This document shows positions 44,925 through 56,306 of a stretch of 64,000 nt of DNA, one piece after another; the stretch's first letter is position 1; every line of letters begins with the position of its first letter. Position numbers and translations under genes: made by a program. Origin of the DNA: Eimeria necatrix. Taxonomy: Eukaryota > Apicomplexa > Conoidasida > Eucoccidiorida > Eimeriidae. Location of the stretch: positions 80,268 to 144,267 of the forward strand of contig NW_013654809.1 of assembly GCF_000499385.1 (NCBI RefSeq). Direction: 5' to 3'. The notes under the pieces are model-generated. The model was not told the origin of the DNA and did not search any database. It saw nothing but the letters and a program-made list of their open reading frames with translations.

Positions 44925-46395
44925 GCAGGTTCATTCAAATGTACGTGCTGTGCGGGGGCTGCGACTTGCCGGAAATTGACATAACTGTGAAGAAAGGAGT
45001 TTTGGTTTGCAAATGCAACGCCTGCGGCTACTCGGGGACTCTGGACAATACTCACAAGGCGGCGACTTACATGGCGAAGAATCCGCCAAATGCGACTGAG
45101 ACCACTCTGGGGAAGAAGAAGAAGACCAAGGAGGAGCGCAGGGCCGAGAAACTCGCCAAAGAAGAAGACAAGTCCGAAAAAACTTCCAAGGAAAAGAAAA
45201 ACAAAGACAAAGACAAAAAAAAGAAAAAAGGAGAAGAGGAAAACGACACCGACGGCCTCAACTCCAAAGCCGTGGACCACTCCGGCGACGCGACCCCGAC
45301 CAACGCCGGTGAGTCTGCTGGCTCGATTTTAATTGTTAATTGCGGAAACTTTGATTATTTGAATTGAAAATAGATTATTTGAATTAAAAATAGATTATTT
45401 GAATTAATTTCGAGTTTGTTTCGTCGAAATAGACGCAAGTGGCTCGCGATCTGACGCGTTCAGGCGAAGACAGCTGGGACGAGGAGAAGTCCTCGGAGGC
45501 GGACAAAAAGGAAAAAAAGAAAAAGGAAAAGAAACACGCCAATGCAGAAGGGCCTAAGTTGGTGGTTAAGGAAGCACTGACAATAAATTGTCCGGAAATA
45601 GCCGAAGTCGCCGCGCGACTTCGCAACATGATTGGCACTTCTTCGGCGGTGACTCCCGACAGTTTTTTCGTTGAACTCCGGATGCTGCAGGTTTCCCAGG
45701 ACTTCGACGCCAAGGTGGGCTTTTCGCAGTCCCAGAAATTGAATTTAAATATTAAATTGCATTAAATTGCATTTCAAACAATTAAATGGCTTTTAAACAG
45801 TTAAATAGTGCAGCGGACAACTGACACTCCAGCGATTCACGTTTGCTCACGCAGCCTGCATTTCAGCTTTCCGGTTTCTGCAAAAGCCCGTTTTTGCTCC
45901 TTTTTTCGCGGAATCTTCGCTGATTTGCAAACAAATAAACAAATTTGCGGAAAATCTTCGCTGATTTGCAAATAAAAGGCGAAATTTGCGAAGAAAGATC
46001 GAAGAGATCCTCGCGGAAAGCGGACTTGCAAAGCTGGGTGGGTGTGTGCGCAGTGCCGGATGTACGTGGTGCTGAGCGCGCTGTTCAAGGACGGGCTGAG
46101 TCCGGAGTTGCTGGAGGAGAAAATGGCATTTGTGGCGAAGTGCTGCGACTCTTCAGTGCATGCAGAAGATATATTATCGGCTTTGGAGAACTTTTGCTTC
46201 GAAAATGCCCTCACTGACATGGCCAGCTTCCCCTACCTGCTGCAGCGCCTCTACAACGCAGAACTCCTCGAGCCCGAAGACATCCTCGCTTACTACGACA
46301 GCCCCCGCGCCGACGCCGCCACGCAGAAGTGCAGAGCCTTTGCGGAGCCCTTCTTGAAGTGGCTGGCCGAGGCGGACTCCAGCGACGAGGAGTGA
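44342..46395 (+). CDS. eIF5: Translation initiation factor eIF5
   Basis: Exons 44342-44616, 44929-45308, 45464-45714 and 46054-46395 fit in phase to 415 residues, the usual eIF5 size. The N-terminus YVNIPRDREDPNYRYKMPKL contains the family Arg (of NIPR) that acts as GTPase-activating residue on eIF2. GIRTNVYNMGEIARALKRPP and YPTKFFGCELGAMVKF follow. The zinc ribbon has CGGC and CKCNAC pairs. A Lys/Glu/Asp-rich linker (KKKKTKEERRAEKLAKEEDK) comes next. The C-terminal W2/HEAT domain ends FLKWLAEADSSDEE, with the acidic-aromatic tail that binds eIF2-beta and eIF3c. The start is the ATG in the context AAAATG. A CTG tract lies just upstream in the leader. Intron 1 is stop-free and in frame. Confidence 0.93.
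44617..44928 (+). other. In-frame, stop-free CTG-rich intron 1 of eIF5
   Basis: The intron runs from GTCAGA (44617) to TGTGCAG (44928), 312 nt, a multiple of three, and the reading frame passes through it without a stop. If retained it would add about 104 residues rich in Cys, Leu and Ala, plus a Trp run. Removal restores LVAILDK-FIQMYVLC, the family sequence. The body is imperfect CTG/CTGCAAGG repeats. Confidence 0.75.
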
Positions 46396-47004
46396 AGCTG
46401 CTGCAGCAGCAGCAGCAGCAGCAGCGGCTGCAGCAGCAGCAGCAGCAGCAGCGGCGGCTGCAGCAGCGGCTGCTGCAGCGGGTGGGGCCGGCGATCGCGC
46501 GTGTTGTCTTTTTGCGATCTCGGGAGGCTTGTGTCCGGGGCAATTGAATTTGCTGCTGCTGCTGCAGCTGCTGCAGCAGAAGGCGCCTGGGGAGCAGCAG
46601 GAAGCAGCAGAGGCCTGTGCAGATCTCTTCGAAATGCTTTCATTTCGAAAACAGAAAAGTTTTATTTCGCTGCTGCTGCTGCTGCGCAGCAGCAGCAGCG
46701 AGAGGCCCCCGGTGTCACTGGAGGCCCTCAGCAGCCCTGCGGGCGCCGGGGGTCGCCACTTCACTTGAACAACAGCCGTTCCTTATGATTAAGAGTTCCA
46801 AGTTGAAAGCTAAGTGGAAATAAATAAATAATTATAATTTTAATTGTAGTTAATTCTAAAAATGGCGAAGATTGGAAGAGTTCTGTTGCTCCTAGGGTTT
46901 GGAGAGAGTCGCTGCAGCCGTCTGTAGCTGCTGAGGTCTTTGCGCGCAGCAGGCCGCCAGGGTTTAGGGTTTAGGGTTTAGGGTTTAGGGTTTAGGGTTT
47001 GCGC
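46396..47004. other. eIF5 3' flank with CAG tracts
   Basis: (CAG)n/(CTG)n tracts occur at about 46400-46475, 46550-46580 and 46670-46700, with AT-rich sequence near 46800-46860. The ORFs here are repeat translations. Confidence 0.6.
46959..47000 (+). repeat. Telomere-like (TTTAGGG)n array
   Basis: About six uninterrupted heptamers in TTTAGGG orientation, internal to the chromosome segment because genes continue on both sides. Confidence 0.9.
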
Positions 47005-48829
47005 TTAGGCGTTGTAGGTGCTGCTGCACTGCAGCAGCAGCGCCATTGAGGGTGGCATGTGCAGCGTGACGAGCCCTTGGGGCTGCAGCGGGAGGAAGGA
47101 TGTTTCTGCTGCTGCGGTTGCTGCTGCTGCTGCTGCTGCCAAAGACTTGTTTGCTGCTGCTGCAGCGAGCGCCTCCAGCTGCTGCCGCGTCTCTGCTGCA
47201 ACAGCTGCCAGCACTGCAGGGGCGGAGGGCTGGTTTGCAAGTTGGAGGAGCTGCAGCAGCGCAAATAAACGCGAAAGTGGAAGCAATTGCAGAATTAATA
47301 ATGCCATTTAATTGAATTATTTCAAAGAATTTATTTCAAAGAATTAATAATGCCATTTAAATAATTTATTTCAAAGAACCAATAATGCCATTTAATTGAT
47401 TCGTTTTCTTTCCGAAACGGCCCTCACCAGCTCATTCAGTGCAACATCCCAGTGCGTCGCCGCGCAGGCCTGCGCAGCAGCAGCAGCAAAAGACTTTTTT
47501 CTGATTTTAATTTGTGGCGATTTTTCTTTTGGACTTGCTTTGGAGTAGCAGCTGGGGTGTACAGACAGCAGGGCTTTGTGGAGAACGCAGAAAAGCGCCA
47601 CCAAGTTGTCAGTTTCGCATTCTTTGAAGTCCGCGCCGAGCAGAGTGGAACAGATCGCCGAGATGCCTGCGCATGCGTCGGAATTTATGAATTAAATAAC
47701 AATTAAATAACATTTAAATAACATTTAAATAATATTTTAAACATTTATTCTGCACAAGTGCAACTCGATCGCTGCTAATCGGCGCTGCTGTGCAAGTCCG
47801 ATTCTGCACGCCGCCGCCCGATCTCACCCAGAGCTCCACAGCCACGCAACTTGGCCGCAAACCCTAAACCCTAAACCCTAAACCCTAAACATAAAAGCTC
47901 ACAAAGAGATGTTCGGAAGCAAAAGCAGCAGCGCGGGGAGCTGTCCACGAGACACAGCAGCAGCTCCATCAGCGCGGGCCGCGAGAACCAGCGGGCGATT
48001 TCTTCTGCTGCAGCAGAACAGCAGCAAATAAGAAATGGCTGTTGAAGTGAGGCGGCCCGCTGCAGCAGAAGCAGCAGCAGCAGCTGCAGCAGCAGCTGCA
48101 GCAGCAGCAGCAGCAGCAGCAGCAGCTCGCTCACAGTAGTTCCGCCAGGGGCTTTTCTCCTGCACAGCAGCTCCATCAGCGCGGGCCGCGAGAACCAGCG
48201 GGCGATTTCTTCTGCTGCAGCAGAACAGCAGCAAATAAGAAATGGCTGTTGAAGTGAGGCGGCCCGCTGCAGCAGAAGCAGCAGCAGCAGCTGCAGCAGC
48301 AGCTGCAGCAGCAGCAGCAGCAGCAGCAGCAGCTCGCTCACAGTAGTTCCGCCAGGGGCTTTTCTCCTGCAAAAGTGCTGCAGCAACTTTTGCCCAGGCA
48401 GCTTCGACTGCAGCACTGAAGCCGGCGGAGGCAGCAGCAAGTTCTGAAGCTCTTCAAATTAATTTTCAACTTTTAAAAAATAAAAAAATAAAAACAAAAT
48501 AATTCCAAGCAGCAGCAACTTGAACTCTTGCTGCTGCCACCCTACCAAATATGCCATTTAGCTGCTTCTTTATTTCCGCCGGCAAAAGGCCCCCGGGGCC
48601 CCCTGGGGGCCCCGGGGGCCCCCAGGGGGCCCCCCGGGGGCCCCCTGGGGGCCCCCTGCTGCTGCTTGGCAGCAAATAATGTGGGGGCGTTGGCAGAGTT
48701 GGAGGCACTGGTGTATAAAGCTGTGGAAGGTCTCAGCGGCGAGGGGGGAAGTGGGATTTAACTTGAACAAACAAAGTCCTGAAGAAAAGAAGAATGCAGC
48801 AGCAAAAAGAGCAGCAAAAGAAATGCCTT

Positions 48830-48890
<61 letters not shown>

Positions 48891-49085
48891 CACGGGGCCC
48901 CCTTATGGGCTTGAAGGGCAATTCGGGCACTTTCGCAACAAGCTGAATTTAAAGCCATTTAAAAGCCAAAACTCCATTTTAAACACAAATTCTTCTCAAT
49001 TTAATTAAAACACAATTAAAATTATTTATTATTCATTTTATAAAACTAAAGGCCCCGAAAGAAGCAAAAAATTCGAAAAAGAAAC

Positions 49086-49122
<37 letters not shown>

Positions 49123-49439
49123 AGCTGCTGCAGCACCGCAACTCACCGCGGACCACTTCTGCTGCGCCCAGCGATTTCCCCAAAGGGAATTCGGGGAAGT
49201 CCGGGGGCCCCTGGATCTGGAGAAGTTTGAATTAATTAATTCAAACGAGAAGTTTGAATTAATTAATTTTTAATTAAAAAGTTTTAAAAAAGATTTTCGA
49301 AAAAAGAAGTTTTGAAGGACTCAGCAGCAGCAGAAGCAGCAGCTCACTGCGCGGGGAGGAAAGGAATTCGAAAGACAAGCAACTGGACTTTCGCTGCACT
49401 CTTCTGCTTCTTCTGCATGCAGAGGTGCAGCAGCAAAAG

Positions 49440-49481
<42 letters not shown>

Positions 49482-49562
49482 ACCGGCCCCCTGAGTCCTC
49501 GCTGGGGGGCCGCCAGCTCGCAGCTGCAAATCCACGCATTTCACTTCTGCTGCGCAAAACAC

Positions 49563-49639
<77 letters not shown>

Positions 49640-49790
49640 TGCAGCAGCAAAGTGTCCTCACGCGAATTGAACTTCCTGCTGCTGTCCAGCAGCTTCCGCT
49701 TCTTCTGTCTTTGCTGCTGCTTCTGTTCGTACAGCAGACTGAGGGCCCGGATCTTGAGGGCTTCGCAAAGGGCTTGCTGCTGCTGCTGCG
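47005..49790 (-). CDS. Candidate multi-exon gene, exon fragments only
   Basis: Minus-strand segments with protein-like sequence are separated by CTG-rich intron-like tracts. Right to left they include: about 49770-49665 (EALKIRALSLLYEQKQQQRQ, followed by GTGAGG); about 49420-49350 (AAKVQLLVFRIPFLPA, then GTGAGC); about 49215-49150 (then GTGAGT); about 48760-48680 (ETFHSFIHQCLQLCQRPHII); two near-identical copies of EEIARWFSRPALMELLCRRK; about 47665-47545 (GISAICSTLLGADFKECETD, NLVALFCVLHKALLSVHP); about 47480-47435 (ATHWDVALNEL, then GTGAGG); and a last exon to 47005 (QPQGLVTLHMPPSMALLLQC). Leu-rich helical pieces recall organellar helical-repeat proteins, but that is a guess. Phases could not all be reconciled. 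Confidence 0.33.
47859..47890 (-). repeat. Telomere-like (AAACCCT)n array
   Basis: About four and a half heptamers, opposite orientation to the array at 46959, lying within or beside the candidate minus-strand gene. Confidence 0.88.
47963..48371. repeat. Exact 202-bp tandem duplication, period 207
   Basis: 47963-48164 and 48170-48371 read identically over the full 202 bases by eye, including CAG/CTG tracts that normally mutate fast. Each copy encodes, on the minus strand, EEIARWFSRPALMELL and, next to it, the RRKAPGGTT segment ahead of a GTGAGC donor. Confidence 0.9.
48590..48660. repeat. GGGGGCCCC tract
   Basis: Alternating runs of five or so G and C. Similar tracts occur at 55425-55560, 55713-55742, 58020-58110, 62207-62450 and 63765-64000. 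In exons they encode Gly/Pro/Ala; here and at the window end they look non-coding. Confidence 0.85.
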
Positions 49791-49792
49791 AA

Positions 49793-49794
49793 AA

Positions 49795-49853
<59 letters not shown>

Positions 49854-49895
49854 ACAAATAAATAAATAAATAAATAATAAATAAATAAATAAATA
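49793..49895. repeat. (AAAT)n tetranucleotide tract
   Basis: Near-perfect AAAT repeat of about 25 units with two small interruptions. Confidence 0.95.
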
Positions 49896-49899
49896 TAAT

Positions 49900-50061
49900 T
49901 TAAATTAGACAATTGCAAGGAAGTTTATTGTTTTGTGGAATTACTGAATCGACAGAGGCATTTGGAATGAAGTACAAATTGCTGCTGTTTGGAGTTTCAA
50001 ATTCTGTGTCTGCTGCTCCCCACAAAAGCTGCTGCCTCTCGCTGCATGCGCGCGCTTCCCG

Positions 50062-50112
<51 letters not shown>

Positions 50113-50286
50113 CTGCTGCACTGCGCACTGGGAATTCAAGAATTCAATTTGGGCATTTCTGCGGCCGGCGCGGCTTTGCTGCCGGCGCTGCAGCAGCAGC
50201 GCAACAGCAGCAGCACGAACTGCCTGGAGTGCAGCATTTTTGCAGAAACTGGAAATTTGCAAAAGTGATCTCACCTCTTCTTGCAT
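49900..50286 (-). CDS. Small hypothetical ORF with Ala run
   Basis: From the ATG at 50286 an open frame of 128 residues: an amphipathic helix (MQEEVRSLLQISSFCKNAAL, then VRAAAVALLLQRRQQ), a basic segment, an Ala run encoded by the (CTG)n tract at 50063-50111 read as GCA on this strand, and a non-repetitive tail (TEFETPNSSNLYFIPNASVD). The tail suggests a real coding frame. It may instead be the last exon of a gene starting further right. Family unknown. Confidence 0.35.
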
Positions 50287-50426
50287 TTCTGCTGCTCCCA
50301 ACTGGATATTTGAGCAGCAAATTGCGAAACTCAATGGATAATAAAAAGAAATAATGAAAAACGAACAAAGTTCAAGTCAAAAGTGTCGAGCTTTCCACTT
50401 TCGACGCGCGCGGTGCGGCTTCGCCA

Positions 50427-50440
50427 GGTGTACGTACACC
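50427..50440. promoter_or_regulatory. GGTGTACGTACACC palindrome, exact
   Basis: Perfect 14-bp palindrome in an intergenic region, right of the small minus-strand ORF. One of eight copies in 12 kb. Confidence 0.6.
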
Positions 50441-50608
50441 CGAAATGCGCAAAGTTGCACGCCGCCGATCCCGCGTTTTGCGCTTTTCCATTTCACTTTA
50501 ATTTCATTTGCAGAATTCGTTTTTGAACTTTAATTTCGTTTTAATAATTCATTTTTGTGATTTAATTCAACTGACGAATTCCAAGCGAGTGGGAACGATG
50601 TTGAACGA

Positions 50609-50622
50609 GGTGTATGTACACC
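50609..50622. promoter_or_regulatory. GGTGTACGTACACC palindrome, one change
   Basis: Reads GGTGTATGTACACC, one central C-to-T change, 182 bases from the previous copy. Confidence 0.5.
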
Positions 50623-51087
50623 TGGTGCAGCGTGCTGCTTGGCGAAAGCAAAGTTCAAATTTTAAAACTTTCAGTTTCCAATTTATTTATTTTATTCTTT
50701 AGAAGCTGCAACTCGAAGTAAATCTTTTCAACTTCGAAACCCCACTTGAACTCCGCCTGCTGCTGCCTGCGAGTTGAATCTGCTGCTGCGCTGCAGCAGC
50801 AACTTGCTGCAGCAGCGCAGCAAGGCGCGGGCGGGAAGCCAGAGGCAGCAAAAGAAATTTAATTAAATTAATTTAACTAATTTAATTAGATGATTTTAAT
50901 GAATTAAATGAATTAAATGAATTAAATGATTTAAAGATTTAAATTGAGAAGCTGCACTTCTCGAGACTTTCTGTCTCTGTCTCTGTCCAAATGTTTCTCT
51001 TTGAAAAGCAGCAAAGGGCCTCTGCTGCAGCGCAGATGCCAGCAGCAGCAACGTGGCCTTTTTGAGCTAACTCTGTTGCTAGCACCT

Positions 51088-51145
<58 letters not shown>

Positions 51146-51291
51146 CACAGGCAGCAGGAGGCCGCTGCAGGAGTGCAGAGAAAGAACTTGTGCTTAGAGA
51201 TCTTAAAGACTGGCTGGGGAGTCTGGAGTGGCTATAAGGGAGTTGGCCTCGGGGCAAGTTGCTGCAGCATCGACGGCCTAGGCTTGCGTGC

Positions 51292-51339
<48 letters not shown>

Positions 51340-51384
51340 GGGGTCGCAATGGGTAGAAAGTGCGTGTGGGCGCGGCTGGCGTTT

Positions 51385-51402
51385 CAGGTGTACGTACACC
51401 TG
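51385..51402. promoter_or_regulatory. Extended 18-bp palindrome CAGGTGTACGTACACCTG
   Basis: The longest copy, perfectly palindromic over 18 bases, about 660 bases upstream of the Ala/Lys-rich gene start. Confidence 0.6.
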
Positions 51403-52014
51403 AGGCCGCGGGCGCCAGGGGCGCCCCCGACTTGGCCGTCACTTTTGCTTTTCTGCACTGCTGGCTAGCGGGGCTTTGGGGCGGCTTTGAAGGGCTGGAA
51501 GGAAAGAATAAAAAGGAAAAAGGAAAAGATTTGGAAATTAGTGGAAAAAAGAAAATAAAAAGGAGCAGCAAAGGCCGGGGGCTCCGCAGCAGCAGCAGCA
51601 GCAGCAGCGCCGGTCATGCAGCGCGAGGCCCGGCGGCGAGAAGCGCGGGTTGGGGGCCTGCAGCTTCCTCTTGGCCGAAAATTTCTTTTCCGTTTTTTTA
51701 ATTTCCAAAATAAAATTCATAAAAAATAAAAAGTAAACTCCTCAGAGTTCAGAACGAAGCGATCGGGCGGCTGCGGACGCCGCGGGAAGTGTCGATACAC
51801 CGCGCCACTGGCCCACTCGCGCCGCGCGCGATCTTCGACTTTTTTCCGCAAAACTTCGAATTTTTTCGCAAAATTCGGAGTTATTTTCTCTTTTTATTCT
51901 TCATGGGGGAGGAAAACTCCCGAGTTTCCGCCTGAGCTGCCCGAATCCACCGCTAGCAGCAGCAGCGCAGCAGCGCAGCAGCGCAGCAGCGCAGCAGCGC
52001 AGCAGCGCAGCAGC

Positions 52015-52047
<33 letters not shown>

Positions 52048-52061
52048 GCCGGCTCGCAACG

Positions 52062-52139
52062 ATGGAGAAGCTCGACTCCGCTTCTTCGCCGCGGTCCCCG
52101 CGGGCGCCCTCGGTGAGTCCTTTGCTGCTGTCGAGCAGC

Positions 52140-52183
<44 letters not shown>

Positions 52184-52738
52184 TCGAAATACTTGAACTG
52201 CAGCAAAAGCCTGCGCCTTTGCCTGCAGGCCGAGGCCGACCCCCTCACCCTCGAGGTCCGGGGCTTTCTGGAGGTCTTTGGAGTCCGCACGGGACAGTCC
52301 AGCGACTCAAGTAAGTTTGCTGCTGCGCTGCAGCTTGCTGCTGCTGCTGCTGCTGCTGCGCTGCAGCCTGCTGCTGCTGCTGCGCTGCAGCCTGCTGCTG
52401 CTGCTGCGCTGCAGCGTGCTGCTCCTGCTGCCTCGCGCTAGCTTCCCGCGTGCATGCATCTGACGCCCGCTGCTGCTGCTGCTGCTGCTGCTGCTGCGCT
52501 GCCTCTGCTGCGCCCCTGTTGCTGCAGTTGGCTCGAGGCGCAGCTTGTCGCTCTCCCGCGGCTCCTCCCTGGGCCGCACTGCCACTCCTGCTGCTGCTGC
52601 TGCTGCTGCTGCTAAGCCTGCAGCAGCAAGAAAGGCCCCGGGGGCCCCCGGAGAAGCAGCAAAGGCCAAGCAGCAGGAAAGAGCTGCTTCAGTGCCCTCC
52701 AAGAGCCGCCTGGTCAAAAAAGCTGCCCCGGGGGCCCC

Positions 52739-52773
<35 letters not shown>

Positions 52774-54794
52774 AGGGCCCCACAGCAGTGCGGCTCATGA
52801 GTGCTGAAGCCAAAAAGCAAGACAAAGAAGACTCTTCAGAAGCCCCCAAAGAGCTGCCCCACAGGCTGGTGGAGAAGACAGCAGCAGCAGCAGCAGCAGC
52901 ACAGGACCCCAAGGCAGCAGCAGCAGCCCCTGACGACCCAGCAGCAGCAGCAGCAGCAGCAGCAGAACCTGCAGCCAAGCAGCAGCCCGCCCCAAAAGCA
53001 GCAGCAGGGCCCCCCACGGCCAAAAGGGTCTTAGCCAAAAAAGAAGCTCCTCCAGAAAAGCCCTCAGAAGAAGCAGCAAAAGCTGCTGCAGCAGCAGCAG
53101 CAAGAACTGCAGCAGAAGCCCCAAAAGCTGCAGCAGAAGCAGCAAAAGCTGCTGCAGCAGCTCCCGTGGCCAAAAGAATCATAGGGAAAAAAGCAGCACC
53201 TGCCAGTTTGCTGCGCAAGGGAAGCTTGGGAGCAGCAGCAGCAGCAGCAGCAGCAGAAGGCAAGGCTGCTGCAGAGAAACCTGCAGCAGACGCGGCAGAT
53301 GCAGCAGCAGCAGCAGCAGCAAAGCCAGCAGCAGACGCAGCCCCTGCAGCAAAGGCAGCACCCGAAGCTGCAGCACCCAAAGCTGCAGCAAAAGCAGCAG
53401 AAGCAAAAGCTGCAGCAGAAGAAGCAAAAGAAGCAGCAGCAGCAGCAGAAGCAGCAGAAGCAGCAGAAGCAGCAGGTGCAGCAGCAAAGAAAACTGCAGA
53501 AGCTGAAGAAGCTGCCGACGCAAAGAAGGACGCAGCAGCAGCAGCAGCAGCAGCAGACGAAGCCGACGCAGCAAAGAGTGCTGCAGCAGAAGCAGCAAAA
53601 GATGCAGCTGCTGCGGGGAAAGATGATGCAGCAAAGGATGCAGCAGCAGCAGCAGAAGCAGCAGAAGATGCAGCAGCAGCAGCAACAAAGTCTGAGGCTG
53701 CCTCGAGCAGCCCGGATGCAGCAGCAGCAGCAGCAGCAGCAGATGCTGACGCAGCTGAGCAGCAAAAAGGGGAAAAAGAAAAAGAAAAAGTAAAAGTGGA
53801 GCAGCAAGCAGCAGCAACAAAAGAATCCAAGATGCAGCAGCCAGCAGCAGAAGCAAAAGAAGCAAAAGAGGGGGCCCCACAGCAGCAAACTGCTGCTGCT
53901 GAAATAGCTGTGGAAGCAGCAGCAGCAGAAGCAGAGGAGGGGCCCCAAGCAGCAGCAGCAGGGGCCCCTGCTGCTGCTAAAGCTGCTGCAGCAAAGAAGG
54001 CCCCGGGGCTTGCTGCTAAGGCAGCAACGCCAGCAGCAAAGACTGCAGCAGCAGCTGCGAAGACACCTGCTGCAGCAGCAAAGACCCCAGCAGCAACAGC
54101 AGCAAAAGCCCCAGCTGCAGCTGCTGCAGCAAAGACACCTGCCGCAGCAGCAGCAAAGACACCAGCTGCAGCAGCAAAAACGCCGGCAGCAACTGCTAAA
54201 GCACCAGCTGCAGCAGCAAAGACGCCAGCTGCAGCAGCAGCAAAAACTCCAGCTGCAGCAACTAAGGCTCCAGGTGCAGCAGCAGCAAAGACACCAGGTG
54301 CAGCAGCAGCAAAGGCACCTGCTGCAGCAGCAGCAAAGGCAGCAGCTGCAACAAAAGAAGCAGAACCAGCAGCAGAAAAAGAGGGGGAAGGAGAGCAGCA
54401 GGAAGAAGAAGAAGCGGCGCAGCAGCAAGAGGAAGAGAGCACCGAAGCAGCAGCAGCAGCAGCAGCAGCAGCAGAGCCTAAGAAGGCAGCAGCAGCAGCT
54501 CAAGCCCCTTCGGCTAAAGTTCCCTTGAAGAAGGCAGTTCCAACTCCACCGCCCGCAGCAAAAGCAGCAGCAGCAGCAGCAAAAGCCGCGCCAGCAGCAG
54601 CAGCAAAGACAGCAGCAGCAGCAGCAGCAAAAGAAGCGTCCGCAGCAGATGCGGCGAAGGCAGGACCGCCAGCAGCAGCAAAGACGACTGCAGCAGCAAA
54701 AGCAGCACCTTCTGCTGCTGCTGGAGCAGCAAAGACAGCTGCAGCAAAAGCTCCAGCAGCAAAAGCAGGCTCTGCAAAGGCTGCAGCAGCAAAG

Positions 54795-54825
<31 letters not shown>

Positions 54826-54919
54826 ACTCCCAAGCCGAGGCGAAGAAAGACGACAAAGAAGCAGCAAAAGGCTCTGCTGCAGCGCCAAAAGCAAAGACAC
54901 TCATGCACAAGGCTGCTCC

Positions 54920-54957
<38 letters not shown>

Positions 54958-55272
54958 AGACAGAGCCCGAAGCCTCTAAAGCAGCTCCGGGGGCGCAGCA
55001 AAAGGGGGCCCCCAAAGAGGGTAAAGGAGCTGCTGCAGGGGCCCCCGGGGCCCCCTCGAAAGAAGCAGCAGCAGCAGAGGCAGCAAAAGCAGACAAAACG
55101 CCAGCAGCAGCAGCAGCAGCAGCAAAAACTCAAGATAAGGCTTCGCCGAAAATCGCAGCAAAAGCCAAACCCGCAGCAGCAGCAGCAGCAGCAGCAGCAA
55201 GAGATGAAGTCCCCACGAGCCCTCCCAGCGCGAAGACACCGAAGAAGAAAGCAGCTCCGGCCTCTCCCTCTT

Positions 55273-55318
<46 letters not shown>

Positions 55319-55869
55319 GGGCCGCAAAAGCGAAAGCCCCCCGGGAGAAGCCAAAAGAGCCAGCAGCACTGAGTCTGAGGGGCCCCACAGACAAGACACT
55401 GCAGCAAAACTCAGCCCCTCGGGGGGCCCCCCTTCTGGGGGCCCCCCTGGGGGCCCCCCTGGGGGCCCCCCTGGGGGCCCCTCTGGGGGCCCCCCTGGGG
55501 GCCCCCCTGGAGGGGGCCCCCCTGGGGGGCCCCCCGAGGGGGCCCCTGGGGGCCCCCTCGACGAGTCCGATGGCTGGTCTGTTTCTTCAGATGGGTTTAT
55601 GGGGGAAAGAGCAGCAGCAGCAAACAGCAAAAGCGACAGCAGCAGACCTGCTGCAGTGCCGCGGCTGAGCCACATCCCCTCCAGGGACAGTGAGGGCCGT
55701 TTGCTGCTGGGGCCCCCCCTGGGGGGCCCCCGGGGGGCCCCTTGCTGCTCTTTCGAGCAGCGATGGAACAGAACAGGAAAGTGAGGGAAGCAAAAAAGGG
55801 AAAAAGAAAAGTTTGAAGACAAAAGGGACAAAAGGGAAGAAAGCTGAGGGGGGGGTTGTTAAGAAAAAG

Positions 55870-55913
<44 letters not shown>

Positions 55914-56062
55914 CAAGAGCTCGGGCGACAGCTCCGACAACAAAGGCCTCGAAAAGAAAACAAAAAAAGAAAAAGCTGCTAAGGGGCCCAAGGCAGCAGC
56001 AGCAGCAGCAAAAGACAGCAGCAAAGGCACTCCAGTGAGGCCACAGGCACAGGCAATAAACT

Positions 56063-56098
<36 letters not shown>

Positions 56099-56253
56099 GC
56101 AGCAACAGTGCAATGAGGAGAGATCAGCAGCAGCAGCAGCAGCAGCAGCAAAACAGAGACGCACAGACAGAGGCACTGATGCAGAGAGACTTAAGCAGAC
56201 AATATAAATAGAAATAGAATCACTGCTGCCTCTGCTGTTGCTGCTGCTGCTGT

Positions 56254-56306
<53 letters not shown>

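Larger units (their letters stand above)
50400..52061. other. Intergenic repeat-rich stretch
   Basis: Holds three copies of the GGTGTACGTACACC palindrome, CAG tracts, AT-rich filler (ATTAAATG-like repeats at 50850-50940) and presumed promoter and leader of the Ala/Lys-rich gene. Small ORFs on both strands are unsupported. A CAGCAGCG tract lies at 51955-52045 just before the start codon. Confidence 0.45.

Noticed and set aside
49321..49857. 178-codon minus ORF starting with an IYLF repeat
   Set aside because: Its start is a translation of the (AAAT)n microsatellite and its middle is a CTG run; only a short island inside is protein-like and is covered by the candidate gene.
52307..55133. Long minus-strand ORFs (711 and 689 codons) opposite the Ala/Lys-rich gene
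   Set aside because: CAG/GCA repeats contain no stop in any frame on either strand, so these are shadows. They read as Ala/Ser or Cys runs, while the plus strand has consistent splice phases and non-repeat exons.
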